In this document: positions 9,614-18,024 of the stretch, piece by piece | Numbering within the stretch: position 1 is the stretch's first letter | Layout: each line of letters begins with the position of its first letter | Assembly: GCF_030815955.1 (NCBI RefSeq) | Contig: NZ_JAUSXK010000001.1 | Location: forward strand, 744,001 to 808,000 | Length of the DNA stretch: 64,000 nucleotides | Reading direction: 5' to 3' | Source of the DNA: Microbacterium murale | Lineage (GTDB): Bacteria > Actinomycetota > Actinomycetes > Actinomycetales > Microbacteriaceae | The notes under the pieces: model-generated | The model's input: only the letters and a program-made list of their open reading frames with translations | The model's database searches: none | Told to the model about the DNA's origin: nothing | Made by a program: the position numbers and the translations under genes

Positions 9614-10516
9614 TCAGTCGACCTCCGGCTTGAGCACTCGGATGTAGATGATGGAGAACACCGCACCGATGAGGAGGGTCACGGTGGCGATCGCCGTGCC
9701 GTACCCGACCTGTGCGAATTTGAAGGCCTCCTGGTAGGCGAGCACTGGCAGCGTCGCCGACGCCGTGCCTGGCCCGCCGCCGGTCATGACCCAGATGAGG
9801 GTGAACACGCCGAGCGTCTGGAGCGTGGTCAGGAGCAGATTCGTGGAGATCGAACGCCGGATCACGGGCAGGGTCACCAGGATGAACCGCTGCCAGGCCG
9901 ACGCGCCGTCGATGGTCGCCGCCTCGATGAGGTCGGGCGGCACCTCGGCGAGCGCCGCGTTGTACACCAGCATCGAGAAGGCCGTCCCGCGCCAGATGTT
10001 CGCGACGATGACCGACAGCATCGGGAGATAGTAGAGCCACGCGGTCTGCTCGAGGCCGAACCATCCGAGCACCGAGTTGAGCGTGCCGTCCTTCGCGAAG
10101 AAGGCGTAGAGCGCGAAGGCCGCCACGATCTCGGGGAGCACCCAGGCGAGCACGACGATCCCGCTGACGAAGGATCGTACCGGCCGCGCCGAGCTGCGCA
10201 TGAGCACGGCCAGCAGCATTCCGAGTACGTTCTGGCCGATGACAGCGGATGCCAAGACGAAGACCACGGTCAGGACGAGGGAGTTCCAGAACTCGGCGGA
10301 ACCCAGCAGCTCGACGTAGTTGTCGAGTCCGAAGAACTGCGGGTTCGCCGCACGCGGGCCGGTGAGGGCCCGGTCGGTGAGCGATCCGTACAGCGAGTAC
10401 ACGATCGGACCGAGCATGAAAGCGGCCAGCAGCAGCACCGCAGGAACGAGCGGCAGCAGGCGGAAGAAAGCGCGGCTCGGACTGCGCCCGAGCCCGCCGA
10501 CGGCGACGGCGGTCAT
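9614..10516 (-). CDS. Carbohydrate ABC transporter permease (MalF/LacF type)
   Basis: A 300-residue membrane protein with six predicted helices, beginning after a short Arg-containing N-terminus (SPSRAFFRLLPLVPAVLLLA). The EAA loop is present as IEAATIDGASAWQRFILVTLPVIRRS. It is the first-permease subunit of a CUT1 importer and pairs with the downstream protein. The gene starts 7 bp after the binding-protein stop. Context with the GH38 enzyme suggests mannose-containing oligosaccharides as cargo. Confidence 0.92.
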   Translation of the reverse strand: MTAVAVGGLGRSPSRAFFRLLPLVPAVLLLAAFMLGPIVYSLYGSLTDRALTGPRAANPQFFGLDNYVELLGSAEFWNSLVLTVVFVLASAVIGQNVLGMLLAVLMRSSARPVRSFVSGIVVLAWVLPEIVAAFALYAFFAKDGTLNSVLGWFGLEQTAWLYYLPMLSVIVANIWRGTAFSMLVYNAALAEVPPDLIEAATIDGASAWQRFILVTLPVIRRSISTNLLLTTLQTLGVFTLIWVMTGGGPGTASATLPVLAYQEAFKFAQVGYGTAIATVTLLIGAVFSIIYIRVLKPEVD

Positions 10517-10523
10517 CAGACGA

Positions 10524-11876
10524 TCAGCCCGCCTGGGTGTTCTCTTCGCCGACGATTCCGACCAGCGCCTCGTCGTAGGCGCGCTGGGCGTCCTTCGGTG
10601 ATGACTGCCCGGTGATGACCGACTCGGTCGCCACAGGGATGTTCGACGAGATCTGCGAGTAGTCGGGCGTCGCCGGCCGGAAGTGCGTGTACGCGACGAG
10701 CGACGAGAAGAACTCGAACGAGGGGTTGTAGTCGAGATACTCCTGGCTGGCGGCGACGTCGGAGCGCACCGCGATCTGTCCCGCCTCCTGATGATAGGTG
10801 AGCGCGTTCTCAGGCGTCATGGCCTGGGCGATGAAGTCGAAGGCGGCCTCAGGGTCGTCGGCGTTCGCGCCTACTGCGAGCGTCCATCCGCCCGACATCG
10901 ACGTGAAGCCGTCGCCGCCGCCGTCCTGGGTCGGCATGGCTGCGAGGCCCATGGTCTCCTCCCACTCCGGCCACGCGTTGTCGCCCGCGATCCAGCTGCT
11001 CGGGAGCCAGGAGCCGTCGATCGCGATCGCCAGCTTGCCCTGCGGGATGAGCTCGTTCTGGACTTTGGATCCCCACCCTGGGTCGAGCGCGTCTGCGGGA
11101 TCAGGGGCGAGACCCTCTTCGAAGGCGGTCTCGTAGAAGCCGAGCGCGTCGAGGAATCCGGCAGACTCGGTCACCCACTTGTTCGACGAGGAATCCATGA
11201 GCTCGTCACCCGTGCCGTACATCAGCATCTCGAAGCCCTGCATCGACGTGGCCTCGCCGAGGGTCTTCGACGCATAGATGTTCAGGGGCGTGACATCCGG
11301 GTTGCTCTCCTTGATCGCGCGTGCCGCTTCGAGGATGTCCTCCCACGATGTGGGCTTCCAGTCCGTGGGCAGGCCGGCGGATTCGAAGAGGTCCTTGTTG
11401 AAGTAGATGCCGCGCGTATCGGTGCCGAGCGAGACCCCGTACGTCTTGCCATCGTCGCCCACACCGGCCTGCTTGGCACCGTCGTCGTACAGTTCCCAGT
11501 CGTCCCAGTCGGCCAGGTAGTCGTCGATCGGGAGCAGGTAGCCAGCGGCCGCGTCTGAGCGGATCTGGAATGTGTCCTCGTAAATGACATCCGGCGCGGT
11601 GTCCGCCGAGCCGTTCATGAGAGCGAGCTTGGTGAAGTACTGATCCTGCTCGGCCTCGATCGGCACGAGCTCCACCTTGCGGTCCGGATACTCCTTCTCG
11701 TACTCGGCCTTGACCGTCTTCATGAGGTCATCCATAGCCGTGAAGGATGAGGTCTTCTGATAGGCGATGCGCAGGGTGTCGTCGCCGCCGCTTGAGGTGC
11801 CACCAGAGCAGCCGCTCACGGCGATCGCCAGGCCGCTGACGACCAGGATGCTCAGTCCGGTCAGTGATTTCTTCAT
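10524..11876 (-). CDS. ABC transporter sugar-binding lipoprotein (CUT1)
   Basis: A 450-residue extracellular lipoprotein. The signal peptide MKKSLTGLSILVVSGLAIAV is followed by the lipobox SGC, with the Cys as the lipid anchor. The mature part has the family 1 binding-protein features: TAPDVIYEDTF, YGVSLGTDTRGIYFNKDLFE and a Trp-rich ligand region (GSWLPSSWIAG). The start at 11876 is chosen because AAGGAGC lies just upstream; an ATG six codons earlier lacks one. It is the first gene of the mannoside import operon and delivers cargo to the two permeases that follow. Confidence 0.93.
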   Translation of the reverse strand: MKKSLTGLSILVVSGLAIAVSGCSGGTSSGGDDTLRIAYQKTSSFTAMDDLMKTVKAEYEKEYPDRKVELVPIEAEQDQYFTKLALMNGSADTAPDVIYEDTFQIRSDAAAGYLLPIDDYLADWDDWELYDDGAKQAGVGDDGKTYGVSLGTDTRGIYFNKDLFESAGLPTDWKPTSWEDILEAARAIKESNPDVTPLNIYASKTLGEATSMQGFEMLMYGTGDELMDSSSNKWVTESAGFLDALGFYETAFEEGLAPDPADALDPGWGSKVQNELIPQGKLAIAIDGSWLPSSWIAGDNAWPEWEETMGLAAMPTQDGGGDGFTSMSGGWTLAVGANADDPEAAFDFIAQAMTPENALTYHQEAGQIAVRSDVAASQEYLDYNPSFEFFSSLVAYTHFRPATPDYSQISSNIPVATESVITGQSSPKDAQRAYDEALVGIVGEENTQAG

Positions 11877-11921
11877 CGGAGCTCCTTTGCTCACTCTTGA
11901 CGCGTGACGTCGCGCCCCTGT

Positions 11922-11950
11922 TATTCAAACATATTTAGATATTCTGTCAA
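11922..11950 (-). promoter_or_regulatory. Candidate promoter of the mannoside ABC operon
   Basis: On the minus strand a perfect TTGACA (11945-11950) is followed by a 17-bp spacer and a weak -10-like TGAATA (11922-11927). The spacer is markedly AT-rich (ATCTAAATATGTTTGAAT) in an otherwise GC-rich region and holds partial dyad symmetry, so it may also be the ROK regulator's operator. The -35 match is good and the -10 match is poor. Confidence 0.4.
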
Positions 11951-11978
11951 CCTTTGTCCTGAGCAAGGCACAGAGTGG

Positions 11979-13196
11979 TCAGGTCGCGCTGATCATCAGA
12001 CCGGACGTCCGCGCCGTGAATGCGCCGTCCAGCACAAGACACGCCGCTCCGGCCGCGGCGAGATCCGTGCCCAACCGCGCCTCGACGAGGCGGAGGGGGC
12101 GCGTCGTCGCGATCTGCGCGATCGTGGGGAGGACAGCGCGCAACCTCGGCTCCAACAGCTCGCTGAGCCGGCTCCAGACCGGGCCTCCGATCACGAACGT
12201 ACCGGCGTCGAGCATGTTGTTCATCAATACGATCGCTCGCGCCAGCACTTCGGCGGCATGAGCGCACACTTCGAGAGCACGGGAATCGCCGCCTTGTGCG
12301 CGGGCAACGAGGTCGTCGATGGCCGCACGTCTCGCTCCCCAGGGGATGTCGAGCGAGGTGGTCACCCCGGCTTCGAGGAGCAGCTGCTCTGGCGCCACGG
12401 TGACCCCGAGGCAGCCATGCTGCCCGCATTGGCACGGCGGGCCACTCGGGTCGACGACGAGATGCGCGATGTCGCCGGCATTTCCCGTACGGCCCCGCAC
12501 GGCGTCGCCGTCGATGGCCACCCCGAGACCAACGCCTGCGCCGTAGTACAGGAGCGCAGCATCCCTGAGCTCGTGGTCCGCATCCGCCCACAGCTCGCCG
12601 ACCATGGCCGCGACGACATCCTTCTCCACCACGACCGGCAGGCCCGTCGCCTCGATCAGGAGATCACGCAAGCGGGTGTGGTGCCAGTTCGGGAGCAACG
12701 GCGGCGTCAGCAGCATACCCGTCGCATCGTCGATCGGGCCCGGCACCGCCCCGCCGATGCCGAGAACACGGTCTGACGGGACGGCAGCGGATCTCAGGAG
12801 CGCATTCGCATTCTCGGAGAGCGCTGCGATCAGATCCGGTGTCGAGTCGGTGTCCGCTGGTGGCCTCTCCATATGCGCGACGATGCGCCCCGAGAGATCG
12901 AGCACGACGAACGTGTCGATCGACGGATCGAGATGGATGCCGACAGCGAATCGCGCACTGCGGTTCAAGCGGAGCAGGGTCCGCGGCTTTCCCGGCCCGG
13001 CGACGACGCGCTCCCCCTCGACGATCAGATCTGCGTCGGTGAGCCTGCGGGCGACGTTGCTGAGCGTCTGCGCAGACAGACCGGTGAGCTCAGCGAGTTC
13101 TGTCCGGCTCACGCCCGACGGTGAGCGACGGATCATGTCCAGAACCAGGGTCTGGTTGTACGTGCCGACGGCGGGCATGTTGGATCCGCGTTTCAT
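11979..13196 (-). CDS. ROK-family transcriptional regulator
   Basis: A 405-residue protein of the NagC/Mlc/XylR class. Residues about 10-65 form a MarR-like winged HTH (GVSRTELAELTGLSAQTLSNVARRL). The ROK domain follows, with the sugar-binding glycine-rich segment (GIGGAVPGPID) and the zinc site CQCGQHGCLG. It lies 102 bp upstream of the mannoside ABC operon and in the same direction, so it is the obvious controller, releasing DNA on binding a sugar. The glucokinase-like phosphate loop is not conserved well enough to suggest kinase activity. Confidence 0.9.
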   Translation of the reverse strand: MKRGSNMPAVGTYNQTLVLDMIRRSPSGVSRTELAELTGLSAQTLSNVARRLTDADLIVEGERVVAGPGKPRTLLRLNRSARFAVGIHLDPSIDTFVVLDLSGRIVAHMERPPADTDSTPDLIAALSENANALLRSAAVPSDRVLGIGGAVPGPIDDATGMLLTPPLLPNWHHTRLRDLLIEATGLPVVVEKDVVAAMVGELWADADHELRDAALLYYGAGVGLGVAIDGDAVRGRTGNAGDIAHLVVDPSGPPCQCGQHGCLGVTVAPEQLLLEAGVTTSLDIPWGARRAAIDDLVARAQGGDSRALEVCAHAAEVLARAIVLMNNMLDAGTFVIGGPVWSRLSELLEPRLRAVLPTIAQIATTRPLRLVEARLGTDLAAAGAACLVLDGAFTARTSGLMISAT

Positions 13197-13268
13197 GCTT
13201 CCTCCGAGCGCACACTATCGTCCTCGCAGACACTACCCGTCATGGGAGGCGGACGCTTCAGAAGTAGA

Positions 13269-13340
13269 CGCGACGGCGGGAGTCGAACCCGCAACGCACT
13301 CAGGTATGAACTGGAGCCCGGGACCACCCGGATCGCCGCG
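13269..13340 (-). tRNA. tRNA-like element with CAU anticodon, atypical
   Basis: The 72-nt minus-strand sequence folds as a cloverleaf by hand: 7-bp acceptor stem with one G-U pair, D arm with CCGG/CCGG stem and a GTGGTC loop, a 5-bp anticodon stem with one mismatch (TCCAG/CTGAG), loop TTCATAC with anticodon CAT, a 6-nt variable loop, and a T arm GCGGG-TTCGACT-CCCGC that is perfect. No CCA is encoded. The short D loop, missing A14 and anticodon-stem mismatch are unlike standard elongator or initiator tRNA-Met. It may be a divergent tRNA (Met or Ile2), a tRNA-like RNA or a decaying copy. Confidence 0.5.
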
Positions 13341-13355
13341 ATGACATCGACGTTA

Positions 13356-13380
13356 CCTGGCCGTGATGTTTTCGGCCAGG
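13356..13380. terminator. Hairpin downstream of the WYL regulator gene
   Basis: CCTGGCCG and CGGCCAGG form a perfect 8-bp stem with a 9-nt loop. It lies about 70 bp beyond the stop of the WYL gene on the minus strand and just ahead of the tRNA-like element. No T-run follows, so it would be a U-tract-less terminator or a processing structure. A 10-bp palindrome GGTTGCAACC abuts it at 13380-13389. Confidence 0.35.
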
Positions 13381-13450
13381 GTTGCAACCTGAGATAACCG
13401 TATGAGTCAGGCGATGACGATTTTTTTCGTCGGGCACTTGCGCGGGTGCG

Positions 13451-14437
13451 TCAGCGACGAGGAGCTGGAGGCGGAGCATCCAGTGCGCGGAGCGCCCGCT
13501 CGAGCGCCTCGCGCAGTTCCGCGCGGTGCGGCTCGGGGAAGTCGGTCGCGTATTCGACGCCGGCCGGAATCCACAGCAGCCCGTAAAGGGCCTCACGCCA
13601 GTCCGGGCCACCGATCGGCCAGCGGGTATGCATCTCATCCTCCGCGGTCGCCCCCTGCGCCCATACTCCGAAGTACTGATCCATCTCATCCAGCGCCAGT
13701 TCCATGACGACATCCGCCTCGAGCTTCTGCGGCGACCACGACGAGGCGAGAAGCACCCGCTCCGCGATCTCCTCCTCGGAGATATCACGCGGGTCGAACA
13801 GCACGCGGGTGTGCTCCACCGACTCGATCCGATCGACGCGGAAGGTTCGCCAGCCGTCGCGTTCGAGGTCCCAGCACAGCAGGTACCAATTGCGTCCGGC
13901 CGGCGCGAGGGCATGCGGTTCCACCCGACGAACGCTGTCCGCGCCGGCACGATCGATGTACCGCAGTCGCACCCGTTCGCGGTCTCGCGATGCGAGGGCG
14001 AGTTCACCGAGCACGACCGGCGACACCGCGGGGCCGTCGCCCATGCGCGCGGGATGGATCGATTCCGCGAGCGCGTTGACACGCCTGCGCAGCACCGACG
14101 GAAGCACCTGTTCGAGTTTCGCGAGGGCCGTGAGCGTGACCTCCGGCCCGCCCACCAGCTGCTGGGTCGCGGCCACCCGCAACCCGATCGCCATGGTGAC
14201 CGCCTCGTCGTCCGTGAGCAGTAATGGCGGCACGGCACTTCCTGCTTCGAGCCGATAGCCGCCGGCCACCCCTGGGGTCGACTCCACCCGGTAGCCGAGG
14301 TCTCGCAGCCGGTCGACGTCTCGGCGGACTGTGCGCTCGGTCACGCCGAGCCGCATCGCCAGTTCGATTCCGGGCCAATGCCGGTGCGTCTGCAGCAGAT
14401 TGAGCAGAGCGAGGGCGCGGGTGGTCGTGTCGGACAT
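13451..14437 (-). CDS. WYL-domain transcriptional regulator of the adjacent DrrAB-type exporter
   Basis: A 328-residue YafY-like regulator: HTH_11 domain at the N-terminus (PGIELAMRLGVTERTVRRDVDRLRDLGY, residues about 22-50), WYL domain in the middle (RLRYIDRAGADSVRRVEP, NWYLLCWDLERDGWRTFRVDRI) and a C-terminal WCX extension. It is divergent from the ABC exporter at 14500 with only 62 bp between, containing a perfect 8-bp-arm palindrome. Local repression of the exporter and itself is therefore likely. Confidence 0.92.
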   Translation of the reverse strand: MSDTTTRALALLNLLQTHRHWPGIELAMRLGVTERTVRRDVDRLRDLGYRVESTPGVAGGYRLEAGSAVPPLLLTDDEAVTMAIGLRVAATQQLVGGPEVTLTALAKLEQVLPSVLRRRVNALAESIHPARMGDGPAVSPVVLGELALASRDRERVRLRYIDRAGADSVRRVEPHALAPAGRNWYLLCWDLERDGWRTFRVDRIESVEHTRVLFDPRDISEEEIAERVLLASSWSPQKLEADVVMELALDEMDQYFGVWAQGATAEDEMHTRWPIGGPDWREALYGLLWIPAGVEYATDFPEPHRAELREALERALRALDAPPPAPRR

Positions 14438-14459
14438 GTCCTCCAGATTGCCAGATATC

Positions 14460-14478
14460 GCGGACAGGATCTGTCCGC
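14460..14478. promoter_or_regulatory. Perfect palindrome GCGGACAG-GAT-CTGTCCGC
   Basis: GCGGACAGGATCTGTCCGC has perfect 8-bp arms about a 3-bp centre. It occupies the WYL/ABC divergent gap and ends 9 bp before the TACTCT -10 box of the exporter gene. It is well placed as the WYL regulator's operator for both genes. Confidence 0.6.
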
Positions 14479-14487
14479 ATCGTTTTC

Positions 14488-14493
14488 TACTCT
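14488..14493 (+). promoter_or_regulatory. -10 box TACTCT, leaderless start of the DrrA-like gene
   Basis: TACTCT fits the TAnnnT consensus and ends 6 nt before the ATG at 14500. No ribosome-binding site is seen, so the transcript is probably leaderless. Confidence 0.5.
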
Positions 14494-14499
14494 GCAGTC

Positions 14500-15534
14500 A
14501 TGGCACACGAACCGATCATCGAAACCGAAGGCCTCAGCAAGGTCTTCACCGTCAAGAAGGCGCAGGTCGCAGCAGTCAGCGACCTCACCTTCACCGCAGC
14601 CCGCGGCGAGCTCGTCGCCTTCCTCGGCCCGAACGGAGCAGGCAAATCGACGAGCCTGCGGATGCTCACCACCCTCATCCCGCCGACCTCAGGCACTGCA
14701 CGCGTCGTCGGACACGACATCCGCCGTGACCCCGCCGCCGTTCGAGCGCGCATCGGCTACGTCGGCCAGCTCACCAGCGGCAGCTTCGCGCAACGCGTCC
14801 GCGATGAACTGCTCAGCCAGGGCAAGTTCTACGGCATGAGCAAGCGCGACAGCATCCGTCGCGCCGACGAGCTGATCGAGTCGCTGGATCTCGGCGGCTT
14901 CGCGAACCGCGCCGTGCAGCAGCTCAGCGGCGGACAGAAGCGTCGTCTCGACGTCGCGCTCGGCCTGATGCACGCCCCTCCGCTGCTCTTCCTCGACGAG
15001 CCGTCCACCGGGCTCGATCCGCAGAGCCGCGCGAACCTCTGGGACCACATCCTCGAGCTCCGCCGGCAGCACGGCACGACCGTCTTCCTCACCACGCACT
15101 ACCTCGAAGAGGCCGACCGCTACGCCGAACGGGTGATGGTCATGGACAGGGGCCGCGTCATCGCCGACGACAACGCCACAGCTCTCAAGGCGACTCTCGC
15201 CGGCGATCTGCTCACCCTCGGGTTCACCGATCTCGAGCAGGCTTCGCGTGCGCGATCCATCCTGAGCGACATCGCCCGGACGGAGATCGATCAGAAAGAC
15301 GCAGCGCTCTCCCTCACCGCACCGAACGGCGATCGACTGCTGCCGGTGATCGTGCGGGAGCTGGATGCCGCGGGCATCATCGTCGACAGCGCAACAGGGG
15401 TACCCCCGACGCTGGACGACGTCTTCCTCGCTCTTACCGGGCGCACGCTCCGCGAAGCCGGCGAGGGCGCAGATGCCGAGACCGAGGCAGACCCGGCAGC
15501 AGCCATCACTTCCGAGAAGACTGGAGTCCTCTGA
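14500..15534 (+). CDS. ABC transporter ATPase, DrrA/daunorubicin-resistance type
   Basis: A 344-residue ATPase: Walker A GPNGAGKST (near residue 45), signature LSGGQKRRLDVA, Walker B LLFLDEPSTGLDP, and the switch His in FLTTHYLEEADR. The C-terminal 100 residues are the regulatory extension found in DrrA-like proteins. With the permease that follows (stop and start overlap by one base, TGATG at 15532-15536) it makes a two-gene drug or lipid exporter. A DrrB-type permease and an adjacent WYL regulator suggest inducible efflux of a hydrophobic compound; the substrate cannot be told. Confidence 0.94.
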   Translation: MAHEPIIETEGLSKVFTVKKAQVAAVSDLTFTAARGELVAFLGPNGAGKSTSLRMLTTLIPPTSGTARVVGHDIRRDPAAVRARIGYVGQLTSGSFAQRVRDELLSQGKFYGMSKRDSIRRADELIESLDLGGFANRAVQQLSGGQKRRLDVALGLMHAPPLLFLDEPSTGLDPQSRANLWDHILELRRQHGTTVFLTTHYLEEADRYAERVMVMDRGRVIADDNATALKATLAGDLLTLGFTDLEQASRARSILSDIARTEIDQKDAALSLTAPNGDRLLPVIVRELDAAGIIVDSATGVPPTLDDVFLALTGRTLREAGEGADAETEADPAAAITSEKTGVL

Positions 15535-16310
15535 TGACCACCGACACCCTTGTGCGCTCGAACCTCGCACGCGACAGCTGGAACGTTCTGACTCGCGAAC
15601 TGAAGCCGGCGATGCGCGACCCGTTCTCGTTGATCTTCAGCCTGCTGCAGCCGCTGGTGTTCCTCGGACTGTTCGCACCACTGCTCATCGGCGGCTCCGG
15701 CGAGCCTGCGGGTGAGACGCTGCGCTGGTTCGTCCCCGGCATACTCGTCATGCTCGTGCTGTTCGGCACTGGCGCGACCGGGTCGAATCTGCAGTACGAG
15801 ATGGGCACGGGATCGCACGAGCGCACCCTGGTCGCACCGCTCGCACGGCCATCGCTGCTGATCGGCCGCGCGCTGAAGGAAGTCGCGCCGATCGTCATCC
15901 AGGCACTGATCATCGTCGCCATCGCCTGGCCCTTCGGCTTCGCGATCAACCCGGTCGGCCTCGTCATCGGCCTTGCGCTGCTGGCTGTCTTCGGCGTGGG
16001 GCTCGGGGCGCTGTCCTATACGTTGGCCCTCGCATCGAAGAACAGGGAGTGGCTGTTCTGGGGCGTTCAGCAGACGCTGATCTTCCCGCTGATGATCCTC
16101 TCCGGGATGCTGCTCCCGCTCGATGAGGGGCCGGCATGGATGCGGGTGGTCGCCTCGGTGAACCCGGTGAACTGGGTCGTTCAGGCCGAACGCGCGCTGC
16201 TCTCCGGCGACTTCGCGAACCCCACGGTGGTGTGGGGGTGGATCTCTGCGCTGGCAGTGGCCGTCGTCGGCCTCATCGTCGGCGTGCGCGCGATGCGCCG
16301 CAGCAACTGA
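15534..16310 (+). CDS. ABC-2 type transporter permease (DrrB type)
   Basis: A 258-residue membrane protein with about six helices. FSLIFSLLQPLVFLGLFAPLL and the ABC-2 signature region (LPLDEGPAWMRVVASVNPVNWVVQAERAL) identify it as a DrrB-type permease. It overlaps the ATPase stop by one base and forms the exporter with it. A strong hairpin ends the operon just downstream. Confidence 0.92.
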   Translation: MTTDTLVRSNLARDSWNVLTRELKPAMRDPFSLIFSLLQPLVFLGLFAPLLIGGSGEPAGETLRWFVPGILVMLVLFGTGATGSNLQYEMGTGSHERTLVAPLARPSLLIGRALKEVAPIVIQALIIVAIAWPFGFAINPVGLVIGLALLAVFGVGLGALSYTLALASKNREWLFWGVQQTLIFPLMILSGMLLPLDEGPAWMRVVASVNPVNWVVQAERALLSGDFANPTVVWGWISALAVAVVGLIVGVRAMRRSN

Positions 16311-16322
16311 GCACCTGCCTTT

Positions 16323-16350
16323 GCGGCGTCAGGCGCGAGCCTGGCGCCGC
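16323..16350 (+). terminator. Terminator hairpin after the DrrAB-type operon
   Basis: GCGGCGTCAGGC and GCCTGGCGCCGC pair over 12 bp with one G-U pair and a 4-nt GCGA loop. There is no T-run, as is common in actinobacteria. It lies 12 bp after the permease stop and before the next promoter. Confidence 0.6.
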
Positions 16351-16361
16351 ACGCGCGTGCT

Positions 16362-16367
16362 TAGACT
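16362..16367 (+). promoter_or_regulatory. -10 box TAGACT of the DUF4229 gene
   Basis: TAGACT ends 6 nt before the ATG at 16374, the spacing of a leaderless start. The intervening GGAGGG looks like a ribosome site but would be at the transcript's extreme 5' end. Confidence 0.45.
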
Positions 16368-16373
16368 GGAGGG

Positions 16374-16709
16374 ATGAAGTTGCCGCCCCTCCTCGTGTAT
16401 TCCGTGCTGCGGCTGCTGGCCTTCCTCGTGCCGCTCGCGGTGATGTGGTTCTTCTTCCCGATCATGCGAGAGCTCTGGTGGCTGACAGCCATCTTCGCCG
16501 CATTGATCGGCATGAGCATCTCGATCCTCTTCCTGCGCAAGCCGCTGTCCGGCGCTTCGTCCGAGATCTACGAGCGGCGAGAGGCCCGCACGACTCCGGG
16601 CCGGCAAAGCGCTGCCGAACGGGATGCCGACGCGGAAGATGCGGCGCTCGACGATGCATCCGAAAGCTCTTCGGGCACGACATCGGGCAACGCCGCGAAG
16701 CAGGAATGA
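16374..16709 (+). CDS. DUF4229 small membrane protein
   Basis: A 111-residue protein with two N-terminal membrane helices (LLVYSVLRLLAFLVPLAVMW and LWWLTAIFAALIGMSISILF) and a charged Ser/Asp/Glu-rich cytoplasmic tail. It matches the DUF4229 family found beside menaquinone genes in actinobacteria, and it is convergent with menA here, four bases between stops. The function is unknown; a link to quinone or respiratory membranes is inference from context. Confidence 0.8.
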   Translation: MKLPPLLVYSVLRLLAFLVPLAVMWFFFPIMRELWWLTAIFAALIGMSISILFLRKPLSGASSEIYERREARTTPGRQSAAERDADAEDAALDDASESSSGTTSGNAAKQE

Positions 16710-16713
16710 CTGC

Positions 16714-17682
16714 TCAGCCGACGAACGCCCAGTACAACGCGCCCGCATAGGCGAGTGCGGTGAGCGAAGTGAGCCCGAGGGCGACCACGAGTTCACGAGA
16801 CTGGCGGTACGACCACACGATGATGATCGCGGGGATGCCAGCCAACAGCGCCATCAGCGAGAGCCAGGCGATCGGGTACAGCAGCGCGAGGAAGCCCGCG
16901 ATCAGGAACGGCACGACCATGAACACCGTGTAGACGATCTTCGTCGCGCGGCGCCCGATCAGCACCGTGAGCGTGCGCTTTCCGACCTGCCGGTCCTGGT
17001 CGATGTCGCGCAGGTTGTTGGCGAGCAGCACGGCACAGGCGAAGAGTCCCGCCGCGACAGCACCGAGCCATGCCTCCTGCGGCAGCTGGAACGCCTGCAC
17101 CCATGTGGTGCCGAGCGTCGCCACCAGTCCGAAGAACACGAACACGAACACCTCGCCGAGGCCGAAGTATCCGTACGGGCGCTTGCCCCCGGTGTAGAAC
17201 CAGGCCGCGACGATGCACACTGCGCCGACGGCCAGCATCCACCACTGGCCGGTGCGGATGACGATGCCGAGCCCGACGAGCGCGGCGAGCGCGAAGAAGG
17301 CCAGCCCGATGATCAGCACTGTGCGCGGCTTCACCCGACCGGATGCCGTCAGACGCGCCGGCCCGACACGGTGGTCATCGGTGCCGCGGATGCCGTCGCT
17401 GTAGTCGTTCGTGAAGTTCACGCCGATCTGGATGAGGACGGCGACCGCGAGGCAGGCGAGCGCGATGACCCAGTGCAGCTCACGGTCGGCGAGCTGTGCA
17501 GCGCCGGTACCGATCACGACGGGGGCGACGGCGAGCGGCAGCGTTCGCAGGCGAGCAGCGCCGATCCAGTCGCGCGCCGTGATCGGCGGCGCCTCGATGA
17601 TCGGTCGTCTGGCCGGGTTGCCGCTGGTGCGCACCGGCTTCCGCTTGGGTGCCGACGTCTTGCGCTTCGAGGATGCTGCCAC
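16714..17682 (-). CDS. menA: 1,4-dihydroxy-2-naphthoate polyprenyltransferase
   Basis: A 322-residue UbiA-superfamily membrane enzyme that prenylates 1,4-dihydroxy-2-naphthoate to make demethylmenaquinone. The two Asp-rich prenyl-diphosphate/Mg2+ motifs are present: NFTNDYSDGIRGTDD and NNLRDIDQDRQVGKRT. About nine membrane segments follow a Lys/Arg-rich N-terminus. The GTG at 17682 is chosen because TAAGAT (17690-17695, minus strand) sits 7 nt upstream, a leaderless layout, and because the frame further up runs into the DUF4287 gene. Confidence 0.94.
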   Translation of the reverse strand: MAASSKRKTSAPKRKPVRTSGNPARRPIIEAPPITARDWIGAARLRTLPLAVAPVVIGTGAAQLADRELHWVIALACLAVAVLIQIGVNFTNDYSDGIRGTDDHRVGPARLTASGRVKPRTVLIIGLAFFALAALVGLGIVIRTGQWWMLAVGAVCIVAAWFYTGGKRPYGYFGLGEVFVFVFFGLVATLGTTWVQAFQLPQEAWLGAVAAGLFACAVLLANNLRDIDQDRQVGKRTLTVLIGRRATKIVYTVFMVVPFLIAGFLALLYPIAWLSLMALLAGIPAIIIVWSYRQSRELVVALGLTSLTALAYAGALYWAFVG

Positions 17683-17713
17683 GGAGGGAATCTTAGCCGT
17701 CGCGCCGATGCCG

Positions 17714-18004
17714 CTACTGCTGAGGGTTACTGTCCTTGCCGTCGAGCCAGAGCGTGTCGACCGCATCCGCGTGCGTGCCGCCAGTGCCGACATGCTTGCT
17801 GCTGATCTGCGGCCCCTTCGTGATCACGTGCACGAGCGCCATCGCGTGACCCTGACCGAGTGCGTAGTCCTCTTTCAACCACGCGACGATCGGCGTCGCT
17901 TTCGTGGATTCGTCGAAACCCTTCTCGCGTGCGAGCTCGATGAACTGGCGTGGAGTGAGACCGGTCTTGGTCTCGATGTTGTCGAGGTAGGCCTGGAATG
18001 ACAT
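17714..18004 (-). CDS. DUF4287 domain protein
   Basis: A 96-residue soluble protein. The start FQAYLDNIETKTGLTPRQFI and the following AREKGF...TKATPIVAWLKEDYALGQGHAMALVHVI match the DUF4287 family, found alone or fused to DUF5655. Its function is not known. It follows the cupin gene by 20 bp, so the two are probably co-transcribed. Confidence 0.82.
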   Translation of the reverse strand: MSFQAYLDNIETKTGLTPRQFIELAREKGFDESTKATPIVAWLKEDYALGQGHAMALVHVITKGPQISSKHVGTGGTHADAVDTLWLDGKDSNPQQ

Positions 18005-18024
18005 GTGTTCTCCTTGGTGAGCGA

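Noticed and set aside
13416..13432. GACGA-T7-TCGTC hairpin near the 3' end of the WYL gene
   Set aside because: The stem is only 5 bp and its loop is the T-run itself, so it does not have terminator geometry.
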